NCBI GenBank assembly: GCA_021826795.1
Contig: JAKAYM010000054.1
Coordinates: 1 to 11,382 of the forward strand
DNA: 11,382 nt
Direction: 5' to 3'
Source of the DNA: Thermoplasmata archaeon
GTDB lineage: Archaea > Thermoplasmatota > Thermoplasmata > Thermoplasmatales > Thermoplasmataceae
How positions within the stretch are numbered: position 1 is the first letter of the stretch; each line of letters opens with the position of its first letter. Below, piece after piece: positions 1 through 6,179 of this stretch. The notes below the pieces were generated by a model. That model was given only the letters and a program-made list of their open reading frames with translations. It was not told the origin of the DNA and searched no databases. Both the position numbers and the translations under genes were made by a program.

Positions 1-2666
1 ACCTTACAGTAAGTGCAGATCTTATTGTATTCACATTTAAGGCAAAAATTGCTTCTTTTGCCCTGATACTTGCCCCCTCTAATAGATCGAATCATCTTAA
101 CAGCCATCTCTGTGTTTTTTGTGATAATTTCATTGCTAACAGGTACTTCCTTTGATTCCCCCTCCTTTATATTGATTATTGAGCAGGCCGACACATCGTA
201 TCCCATGTTTTTAAGTGCCTGAGAATATAAAAGGACCTGCATTCTCGATTCTTCCTCAGTTACAACATCCTCGGATGTCTTATAATCCCTGACTTCAACT
301 TTATTGTCCCTGCCTATAATAATATCGATCTTTCCAGGAACCACTGTATTCTCAAGTGGAAATTCTATTCTTGATTCCACCTGATTAATGGCAGCATTCT
401 TAAGAAAATTATTGAAAATTGTATAAATATTCTCATTGATGCTTCTGCTGATATCATTTATAAATTCCCTGGATGCAAATGGAAGATAGAATTCATGATC
501 CACCACCTTCTTTATGTATTTATAATCAATAGGAATGCCATGCATTATATCCTCTGAGAGCTTCCGGAGTACATAATGAAGTGCCTCCCCGTATCCCATA
601 AACGGGCTAACTCCCTGAGTATACCCCCAGTCATGGGATAATCTGTAATGGTAAGGGCAACGTAGATATTCTACCAGTGAGGTAACCGGAATGGTTGTGA
701 ATTCTTCCCTCTCTCCGCCATTTTCAAAATCAAGATCGAGTTCTTTGTAAGTGGTGTAGTCATTGCAAAGATCCAGAAATTTGCTCTTTGATGACCTGCG
801 ACCGTTACCATTCTCTTTGTAACTGCTCATTATGCAATAATCCCTGGCCCTTGTTACTGAAACATAGAAAAGCCTCATTTCACTTTCAGTGGATGTTCTG
901 TACCTTTCGGATGGGTAAAGACTGCTGTCAATATACAGGTCTCTTGAATAGCCATTACTGACAGGAAACTTTGATACCTGCATTGATGGCACAAAAACCA
1001 CAGGCCATTCAAGCCCCTTTGCCTGATGGACAGTACTTACGGTTACAACGTTCTGCCCTGAGAAATCATCTACCTGCGCCTCGTCATAGGCATTGCTTGC
1101 ATATGTATTGATGAACCAGCACAGATTTTTCATTTCCTTCTCCATATTCTTATTCCCGCCTCTGTATCGTACTGACTTTTCGAAATCTCCGAGAATTTTT
1201 GTGAATCTGCCTATATTGGCCATTATAGCTGCATCCAGGTCATCCTCCGGGTTTAATTCATTGTAATCGTATGCGATTAGAATATCTGTATAAAGCTCCT
1301 TGTAGTCTTTATACTGATCTATATTTGATCTTATGCCACCCAGCTTTGATTTTATATTTTTTACGCTTTGAACGGTTTTTTTCCAGTCATCCACTGCACT
1401 GTCAATCAATTTATCATTCATGAGTTGTGTTTGCCCGAACCCAAAAAATCCATCCTGAGCGAGCCAGCAGATGGTTTTTGCCAGTGCCAACACTTCGCCT
1501 CTTTTAAATAACCCAGATGATCCACTAACAAGGAACGGTATTCTGCGTTTTTTGAACTCCTCTATTATAACATTCCCGGAACCGTTGACGCTCCTGAAGA
1601 GTATGGAAAAATCTGAATACTTCTTGCCATTTTTATCTACACTATTTTTTATTATATCTGCAATTTTCCTGGCCTCTTCACCCGGGTCTGCAAATTCCAT
1701 CTGCACAGCATAACCATTTCCATTTCTGGTAGATTCCATATCAGGATATTCTGGCCCATTCTGGAAACTGGCAGAAATATTATTTGATAGGTTTACAATG
1801 TTTTTTAAACTCCTGCGATTCTTGCTCAGTACGAAACTGGCGGTACCTGGAAAATCATTCTCAAAATTGTCAAAATATTCATGATTGGAACCTCTCCACT
1901 CGTAAATACTCTGTCTTGGATCTCCGACAACGAATACTCCAGCAGATTTTCCCATGAGTTTGATTAACTCATACTGAATCCTGTTAATATCCTGGTATTC
2001 GTCTACCAGAAGATGTTTAATGTATTCAATTTTATCAGGATTTTCCGAAATTTTGTGCACTGCAAGATATACCAGGCGGGAAAATGATAGAACCCTATCG
2101 GTATCCTGGCTTTTCTCGTATCTGTCAAGCATTGTAACAAAATGAGGATTGGTACCCAGTATTTTGTCCACCGGGATATCCTCATCGTACACAATATCAA
2201 GGGTATGCTGGAAACGGGAACATTTATCTGAATAATTATGACCTGCCTCCTTAGAAAGGCCAAGGGCATATCCATTGTGAATAATATATGCCATTTCCTG
2301 ATTCTGGTCTATTACTCTGTACATTCCGTAGTCAAATTTATCCTGCAACAGTCTGAATGCAAACGAATGTATTGTACCGATATACATTTTCCCGAGCATG
2401 GCCCCGTTATAATCCGGTGCAATTTCAACTATTTCTTTCATTATACGGTTCTTCATCTCACTGGCAGCCTTCTCAGTGAAAGTAAATGCAACTATTGATT
2501 CAGGTTCTATACTCTTTTCTAGTAGCAAATAAAGAATTCTACGGGCCAGTACCTCTGTTTTGCCCGCCCCTGCACCGGCTAGTACCTTTACATAATTATT
2601 TTCAGATATAACTGGTTCTGTTTGCTCTTTAGAAAGTTTGAATGGTTTTTCAATGAGTCCATGCAT
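1..2666 (-). CDS. UvrD-type SF1A helicase fused to a RecB/AddB/Cas4-like Fe-S nuclease (3' end beyond window)
   Basis: This gene probably encodes a 3'-5' DNA translocase and nuclease acting in DNA-end processing or repair. I translated it by hand on the minus strand; about 888 codons are open and no stop occurs before the left edge. Helicase motifs appear in order: Walker A GAGAGKT (31-37), Ia TFTEKAASEM (61-70), Ic GTIHSF (96-101), Walker B DEYQD (221-225), III GDPRQSIYEWRG (247-258), IV LSKNRRS (280-286), V VSTVHQAKGLEW (543-554) and VI YVSVTRARD (601-609). The C-terminal nuclease has GEALH (His697), GKID (Asp781), RDYK (Asp794, Lys796) and a downstream Q-LLY motif. Cys670 plus Cys875-x2-Cys878-x5-Cys884 match the AddB/Cas4 4Fe-4S pattern; Cys887 is extra. 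All catalytic residues are present, so it should be active. An ATG lies at 2675, but the TATA-like element centred near 2692 puts transcription start close to the ATG at 2666, which I prefer. Its role in end resection is inferred from AddAB/AdnAB. Confidence 0.93.
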   Translation of the reverse strand, partial: MHGLIEKPFKLSKEQTEPVISENNYVKVLAGAGAGKTEVLARRILYLLLEKSIEPESIVAFTFTEKAASEMKNRIMKEIVEIAPDYNGAMLGKMYIGTIHSFAFRLLQDKFDYGMYRVIDQNQEMAYIIHNGYALGLSKEAGHNYSDKCSRFQHTLDIVYDEDIPVDKILGTNPHFVTMLDRYEKSQDTDRVLSFSRLVYLAVHKISENPDKIEYIKHLLVDEYQDINRIQYELIKLMGKSAGVFVVGDPRQSIYEWRGSNHEYFDNFENDFPGTASFVLSKNRRSLKNIVNLSNNISASFQNGPEYPDMESTRNGNGYAVQMEFADPGEEARKIADIIKNSVDKNGKKYSDFSILFRSVNGSGNVIIEEFKKRRIPFLVSGSSGLFKRGEVLALAKTICWLAQDGFFGFGQTQLMNDKLIDSAVDDWKKTVQSVKNIKSKLGGIRSNIDQYKDYKELYTDILIAYDYNELNPEDDLDAAIMANIGRFTKILGDFEKSVRYRGGNKNMEKEMKNLCWFINTYASNAYDEAQVDDFSGQNVVTVSTVHQAKGLEWPVVFVPSMQVSKFPVSNGYSRDLYIDSSLYPSERYRTSTESEMRLFYVSVTRARDYCIMSSYKENGNGRRSSKSKFLDLCNDYTTYKELDLDFENGGEREEFTTIPVTSLVEYLRCPYHYRLSHDWGYTQGVSPFMGYGEALHYVLRKLSEDIMHGIPIDYKYIKKVVDHEFYLPFASREFINDISRSINENIYTIFNNFLKNAAINQVESRIEFPLENTVVPGKIDIIIGRDNKVEVRDYKTSEDVVTEEESRMQVLLYSQALKNMGYDVSACSIINIKEGESKEVPVSNEIITKNTEMAVKMIRSIRGGKYQGKRSNFCLKCEYNKICTYCK

Positions 2667-2688
2667 AATACGCATTAATCCCGGTTTA

Positions 2689-2696
2689 TATATAAA
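2689..2696 (-). promoter_or_regulatory. TATA box of the helicase-nuclease gene
   Basis: Read on the minus strand the element is TTTATATA, inside a longer AT run and preceded by a GC-rich CCGGCC. Its centre is about 26 bases upstream of the ATG at 2666, the normal archaeal TATA-to-start-site distance, which predicts a leaderless transcript. No Shine-Dalgarno sequence precedes either candidate ATG (2675 or 2666). Confidence 0.6.
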
Positions 2697-2735
2697 TATT
2701 TGGCCGGACCTGAAAAACTGTATCATTAACAACAC

Positions 2736-2819
2736 TTATTTGTTCGTAATAATCAGGCGTACTTATATTATACACCTATAGATAAACTTAATATATTCTA
2801 TAATATATAGAACAAATAA
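2736..2819. repeat. 10-bp perfect inverted repeat in the divergent promoter region
   Basis: TTATTTGTTC at 2736-2745 is matched by its exact reverse complement GAACAAATAA at 2810-2819, with 64 bases between the arms. The left arm lies about 40 bases upstream of the helicase TATA box and the right arm about 10 bases upstream of the membrane-protein TATA box. A shorter inverted repeat, TTCTATA/TATAGAA (2796-2802 and 2806-2812), partly overlaps the right arm. The placement suits a regulator bound at both promoters. In such AT-rich DNA a 10-bp match could also be chance, and no regulator gene is visible nearby. Confidence 0.4.
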
Positions 2820-2829
2820 CATGATTGTA

Positions 2830-2839
2830 TTATATAAAA
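2830..2839 (+). promoter_or_regulatory. TATA box of the SdpI-like membrane protein gene
   Basis: TTATATAAAA is centred near 2834 and predicts transcription start around 2860. That leaves a leader of about 16 bases, long enough to include the GGAG ribosome-binding site at 2864-2867. Confidence 0.55.
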
Positions 2840-2863
2840 TCAATTGTGCACCATGTAATTTAT

Positions 2864-2867
2864 GGAG
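2864..2867 (+). promoter_or_regulatory. Ribosome-binding site (GGAG) for the membrane protein
   Basis: GGAG lies eight bases before the ATG at 2876 and supports that start. It is one of only two clear Shine-Dalgarno motifs in the window; most other starts look leaderless. Confidence 0.55.
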
Positions 2868-2875
2868 TTGATTAA

Positions 2876-3979
2876 ATGTCACTGAGCCTCTTTGCAGAAA
2901 TTGAGATTTTCGTATCAATAGTAGTTGGAATTTCGTTAGCATTCGTTCCATATATGACAGAGAAATCTATCAATTTTGGGGTAAGGACACCGGTAGATAG
3001 GATAAATTCAGAGAGCATCAGGAATGCAAGGCGTATATACACTGTGTCAGTAATAATTATTACTCTGGGGATGGTAGTCCTGGATATAATCCTTCACGGC
3101 ATAACAGCGTTTACAGTTGCCATGCTACCAATCATTCTTATCCTTGGATTCTCTGTTTACTTTGTTGAGCATTACAGATTATTGAAAATAAAGAAGCAGG
3201 AGAACTGGTTTGCGGGCAGCAGTGGGGTTGTAACAGGACAGTTTGTTGTTGCCTCTAGAAATCTATTTCCATTCTTATACGCAGTGCCCGGACTCATTGT
3301 CATAATCCTCATCATCATAACCGGCATACTCTATTATCCCCGCATTCCCTCTGTATTTCCAACCCACTTCGGTGCCAATGGGTTGCCCAATGCATATTCC
3401 AGCAAAACTGTATTATCTGTATTTCTGGTGCCCATTATAGGTGCAATTACAACCATATTTATTATCATCCTGGCATATGCAATCAGCAGGACATCCATAA
3501 GGGAGGATACAGCGGTAAAACATGCAGGGGAAAGAACGAATATATTCCGGCACAGGATGGTACTCCTGATTCTGGTAATACCGGTATTCATGAATATCAC
3601 ATTTGCCCTGTCAAGCTTTGAGGAGTGGGGATTAATTCATAATTTGAACATAGCCATATTAATATCACCTGTTCTGGCAATAGTAGTTATTACAATGATT
3701 GTCTCATTCTCCACAGGCCAGGGTGGGAGTAACATCAGAATCAGGGATAATCAGAAATCTGCCGTAAATACAGAACCTGTAAATGATATAACCGATGATG
3801 ACAAATACTGGAGGGGTGGTGTAATATACGTGAACAGGAACGATGGGAGAATTCTCGTGCCCAAAAGATTCGGAGTGGGATTTACATTTAATATGGGAAA
3901 CCCGGTTGCCATTGCTATATTTGCAATAATTATTGCCATCCCGGTAGCTATAATAGTATCAGTTCTGCTTTTGCACTGA
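2876..3979 (+). CDS. SdpI-like polytopic membrane protein (DUF1648 and DUF5808 segments)
   Basis: This is a 367-residue integral membrane protein of unknown role. Hydrophobic segments lie at about 5-26, 53-73, 78-97, 131-153, 179-203, 226-246, 257-278 and 342-366, suggesting eight passes. The stretch following the fourth segment (about 154-178, with RIPSVFPTHFGANG and PNAYSSK) is the DUF1648 signature, in which a P-x-HF-x-x-x-G loop follows a membrane helix, as in Bacillus SdpI. Near the C terminus, DDDKYWRGG and LVPKRFGVGFTFN (about 307-339) match DUF5808, a short segment often found in DUF1648 proteins. Bacillus SdpI gives immunity to the SdpC toxin and sequesters the SdpR repressor, but no toxin or repressor gene is visible here, so that function should not be carried over. 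It is divergent from the helicase-nuclease and convergent with the EamA transporter. The start is supported by GGAG at 2864. Confidence 0.85.
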   Translation: MSLSLFAEIEIFVSIVVGISLAFVPYMTEKSINFGVRTPVDRINSESIRNARRIYTVSVIIITLGMVVLDIILHGITAFTVAMLPIILILGFSVYFVEHYRLLKIKKQENWFAGSSGVVTGQFVVASRNLFPFLYAVPGLIVIILIIITGILYYPRIPSVFPTHFGANGLPNAYSSKTVLSVFLVPIIGAITTIFIIILAYAISRTSIREDTAVKHAGERTNIFRHRMVLLILVIPVFMNITFALSSFEEWGLIHNLNIAILISPVLAIVVITMIVSFSTGQGGSNIRIRDNQKSAVNTEPVNDITDDDKYWRGGVIYVNRNDGRILVPKRFGVGFTFNMGNPVAIAIFAIIIAIPVAIIVSVLLLH

Positions 3980-4008
3980 AAATAAAATATATAATTTGAT
4001 TTTTATCA
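3980..4008. terminator. Shared 29-base convergent termination region
   Basis: The gap between the convergent membrane-protein and transporter genes is almost entirely A/T. It contains TTGATTTTTATC on the plus strand and TTTTATTTTC on the minus strand. T-rich tracts like these terminate archaeal transcription without a hairpin, so each could serve the gene reading into it. The call rests on composition and position only. Confidence 0.35.
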
Positions 4009-4887
4009 TCATAGGGCTATAAGCAGTGCACCTGCAACTGATAGCAGTACCCCCATGTACTGCTTTGAACTCAATTTTTCCTTGAACAGGAATTTGCCTG
4101 AAAGTGCCAGGGTTGCAGGAAGCATAGCTACAAGGGCACCCGCCATTACAAGGAACCCCTGGGAAATTGACAGTGCATAAAATACATTCCCTGACCCGTC
4201 CAGGACTCCGGCCACCACTGCTAGCATAAGTGTAAATGATAGTTTTGCGGTGTAGTTTGATTTCTTTGCAATATTGAAGTGCCTTGCCTTCATGCGCCTG
4301 TACATAAAAAGTGCCTCAAAAGCAATGAAGGTCATTATGAAACCTGAGGTCCTTGCTATAAGCAGCGGCATTACGGATGAATGCAGGGACAGGATCGCAA
4401 AGGAAAGTGGCATATAGTAAATTCCCCATATAATATTTGCAAGGGCGGCAAGCATTAGATACCTGTTAATCTTAAAGCCGCTTTTTATAGTGACAAGCAT
4501 TGAACCTATTATTATCAGTATGACTGCCGGAAGCACCAGGGACGATACAGTTTCCTTGAGAATTAAAAGGCTAAATGATATTACTATGATCTGCTGCATA
4601 TTGATGGTGACACCGGCACTGCCTAGATTTTCTCCTTTCAATGATTTATAAAAGAGAATATAACCTAGGCTCAGGAATATTCCGGAGGTCACTCCCAGAA
4701 ATAAAGTCGTATCCGCAATATCCAGATGAGGAGTCATGAAGATGGATAAAGCCATGGGAACTATTCCTGCGCCTATTACAATCAATGCTATATTATCACT
4801 TTCCATTTTTCCCGTTAAACTTTTTATTAATGTATTGGACGCAGTCCAGATGATCAGAACGAAGGCCGGTATAAGTATATCCAGCAT
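4009..4887 (-). CDS. EamA/DMT-superfamily transporter
   Basis: This is a drug/metabolite-superfamily permease in the cytoplasmic membrane; the substrate cannot be told from sequence. From the ATG at 4887 it has 292 residues and about ten membrane segments arranged as two EamA repeats (about 3-135 and 143-292). Repeat 1 has the typical YILFYKSLKGENLG (77-90) followed by a long helix ending in LLILKE (107-112). Repeat 2 has NVFYALSISQG (234-244) ending in KFLFKEKLSSKQ (265-276). The frame stays open upstream to a TTG at 4941, with an ATG at 4926. I chose 4887 because the first EamA helix begins right after it and a TATATA element lies about 33 bases upstream. The longer starts would add 13 or 18 residues not expected in the family. 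It converges on the SdpI-like gene with a 29-base gap. The family is broad, so sugar, amino acid or metabolite export are all possible. Confidence 0.88.
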   Translation of the reverse strand: MLDILIPAFVLIIWTASNTLIKSLTGKMESDNIALIVIGAGIVPMALSIFMTPHLDIADTTLFLGVTSGIFLSLGYILFYKSLKGENLGSAGVTINMQQIIVISFSLLILKETVSSLVLPAVILIIIGSMLVTIKSGFKINRYLMLAALANIIWGIYYMPLSFAILSLHSSVMPLLIARTSGFIMTFIAFEALFMYRRMKARHFNIAKKSNYTAKLSFTLMLAVVAGVLDGSGNVFYALSISQGFLVMAGALVAMLPATLALSGKFLFKEKLSSKQYMGVLLSVAGALLIAL

Positions 4888-4916
4888 ATATATCTGCGGG
4901 TTCAGTACCGTTTCGA

Positions 4917-4924
4917 ATATATAC
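4917..4924 (-). promoter_or_regulatory. Possible TATA box of the EamA transporter
   Basis: GTATATAT read on the minus strand is centred about 33 bases before the ATG at 4887 and would give a leader of about seven bases. If one of the upstream starts (4926 or 4941) is real, this stretch is coding and the promoter must lie in the gap above 4941, for example at the AT palindrome at 5032-5047. Confidence 0.35.
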
Positions 4925-4941
4925 ATATGCAGAAAATGCAA

Positions 4942-5169
4942 TGTTTAACTACTTCACAGCATGAGTTTTCCTGAACAGGCACTACTATTTTTTACCATAT
5001 CATTAAACTCAAAAAATAATAATTCCTTTTTATATATTTAAATATATGTAGAAGTAATTTGCGAATAATTTTCAGATGTTCCGGAAGCTTATATAAGTTA
5101 ACCATTGGAAATACTAGTTGTTTATCTTGTAAATCGAAATATTTATATTTTGGTACTGTAATAAAATAA
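4942..5169. other. AT-rich intergenic region with no gene seen
   Basis: This 228-base gap separates two minus-strand genes. I find no convincing ORF, tRNA or snoRNA-like C/D box in it. It holds two perfect palindromes: a 16-bp one at 5032-5047 and CTTATATAAG at 5088-5097. Both resemble TATA boxes readable in either direction. On the minus strand they could drive the transporter with a long leader. On the plus strand the second could start a short transcript antisense to the kinase gene. Just after the kinase stop, T-rich minus-strand sequence (about 5156-5169) could act as a terminator. Confidence 0.5.
5032..5047. repeat. 16-bp perfect AT palindrome
   Basis: ATATATTTAAATATAT is self-complementary over all 16 bases, with its centre between 5039 and 5040. 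It may be a bidirectional TATA element or simply low-complexity AT sequence. Confidence 0.5.
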
Positions 5170-6096
5170 TCATGGGATTATAAATTTATAATTGCCATTT
5201 CCCTTCATTATTTCATTTCCCAGTTTTTTATATTCACTATTATTTATAATATCCGTGCATAGACGTTCTGCTTCAATGTGTTTTCCAGTCTTTTCAAGGA
5301 AATAGGCCTTATAAAGCGGCGAAACCATACGATAAAAGAATACTCTTTTTAAAGCCCTGGATGAGAAATCCATTCTGAAATGATTTAAAACATATGGGAG
5401 ATACTTCAGTGAAAAGCCATCGATGATAGCCGCCACATCCAGTGCCCGGTCACCGTATGAAGAATCAGACCAGTCGATAACGCCATTAATCCTGCTGTGC
5501 TTCCTGTTGAGTATAACATTGCCCCTGGAGAGGTCTCCATGGATTAATGAAATATCACTGTCCATCAGATCTGACAATGCAAGATCCATCAGGATGAAAA
5601 TTCCATCGAAATATTCATGGCCGGTGTAATACTCCAGTGCTTTCCTGAATGAGTCTAGCAGTGATTCCTCATGCCCGATCCATGTTTTGCTATTATATAT
5701 ATGCAGGGATGTTTCGCTGAAAGAGCCCCTGTTAAATTGATGCATATAATCAAGCAATGAGATAAAATCATTCAACACCCCTTTACCAAGGGACTTGGCC
5801 ATATCTATTGTATCTCCATGTATCATCTCATATCCTGCGAAGAACGGGTCTACCATGTGTATGAATTTATATTCCGGCAACCTGACTGTAGTACGTTTCA
5901 GGATTGAAAGTAGTTTCAACTCCGATGACAGTCTCGTAATACCACTTCCTGTTCTTGGAAACCTGAAAACTATCCTGTCGTTGATAATTATTATCCTGTT
6001 CATCCATCCAGTTTCAATGAAATAGTATTTTTTAATGTTTATTTCAGGGAAATTTTTTGCTATTTCCGAAATGTGGTTGTCTTGGAAGTCAATCAT
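5170..6096 (-). CDS. APH/choline-kinase-family phosphotransferase, substrate unknown
   Basis: This is a 308-residue soluble ATP-dependent phosphotransferase with the eukaryotic-kinase-like APH fold. The catalytic loop is IHGDLSRGNVIL (185-196), with His186, catalytic Asp188 and Asn193. The metal-binding Asp is Asp208 in GVIDWSDSS (205-213). YGDRALDVAAI (214-224) follows, as is usual in the family. In the N-terminal lobe, IVFRFPR (42-48) corresponds to the ATP-binding strand. Arg45 stands where canonical APH enzymes carry Lys, a variant common in the macrolide-kinase-like branch. Glu59 in SSELKLL is the likely helix-C partner. Family members phosphorylate aminoglycosides, macrolides, choline, homoserine, sugars and other small hydroxyl compounds. 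Nothing here identifies the substrate, and an antibiotic-resistance role should not be assumed in an archaeon. It is divergent from the DUF2075 gene 83 bases away. The length and ATG start suit the family. Confidence 0.85.
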   Translation of the reverse strand: MIDFQDNHISEIAKNFPEINIKKYYFIETGWMNRIIIINDRIVFRFPRTGSGITRLSSELKLLSILKRTTVRLPEYKFIHMVDPFFAGYEMIHGDTIDMAKSLGKGVLNDFISLLDYMHQFNRGSFSETSLHIYNSKTWIGHEESLLDSFRKALEYYTGHEYFDGIFILMDLALSDLMDSDISLIHGDLSRGNVILNRKHSRINGVIDWSDSSYGDRALDVAAIIDGFSLKYLPYVLNHFRMDFSSRALKRVFFYRMVSPLYKAYFLEKTGKHIEAERLCTDIINNSEYKKLGNEIMKGNGNYKFIIP

Positions 6097-6117
6097 AAGA
6101 CTTGATAATCTTCCTGG

Positions 6118-6126
6118 ATAAATCTA
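6118..6126 (-). promoter_or_regulatory. Weak TATA-like element of the phosphotransferase gene
   Basis: AGATTTATC on the minus strand is centred about 26 bases before the ATG at 6096, which would give a leaderless transcript. The match to a TATA box is weak. CTTATTTATT at 6151-6160 is an alternative that would leave a leader of about 33 bases. Confidence 0.3.
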
Positions 6127-6150
6127 TTACGGAGCACTTAGGTCAAAACA

Positions 6151-6160
6151 AATAAATAAG
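6151..6160 (+). promoter_or_regulatory. TATA box of the PD-(D/E)XK-DUF2075 gene
   Basis: AATAAATAAG is centred near 6155, about 25 bases before the ATG at 6180. No ribosome-binding site lies between them, so a leaderless transcript is expected. Confidence 0.5.
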
Positions 6161-6179
6161 TTATGCCGTTATCTTCCTA

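Noticed and set aside
1..1000. A CRISPR adaptation (cas4) gene
   Set aside because: The Cas4-like nuclease and Fe-S cysteines are the C-terminal part of a UvrD helicase chain. No cas1, cas2 or repeat array is present, so it is better explained as an AddB/RecB-type domain.
1471..2498. Short plus- and minus-strand open frames inside the left helicase gene (for example 1471-1713 +, 2003-2275 -, 2238-2498 +)
   Set aside because: They lie fully within the long helicase-nuclease frame, whose motifs are conserved throughout, and their own translations show no recognisable family.
2764..2795. Additional AT inverted repeat TATATTA/TAATATA in the divergent promoter region
   Set aside because: Seven-base A/T-only matches are expected by chance in such a sequence, so I give it no regulatory meaning.
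3334..3939. Antisense frames within the SdpI-like gene (3334-3600 and 3751-3939, minus)
   Set aside because: The plus-strand frame has clear membrane segments and DUF1648/DUF5808 signatures. The antisense frames lack start signals and family features.
5177..5192. 16-bp AT palindrome at the 3' end of the phosphotransferase gene as a hairpin terminator
   Set aside because: It is entirely A/T, lies inside the coding sequence before the stop, and would form a very weak stem. Low-complexity composition explains it.
5170..6096. An antibiotic-resistance aminoglycoside or macrolide kinase
   Set aside because: Only the general APH fold and catalytic motifs are visible. The family has many metabolic substrates and there is no mobile-element or resistance context.
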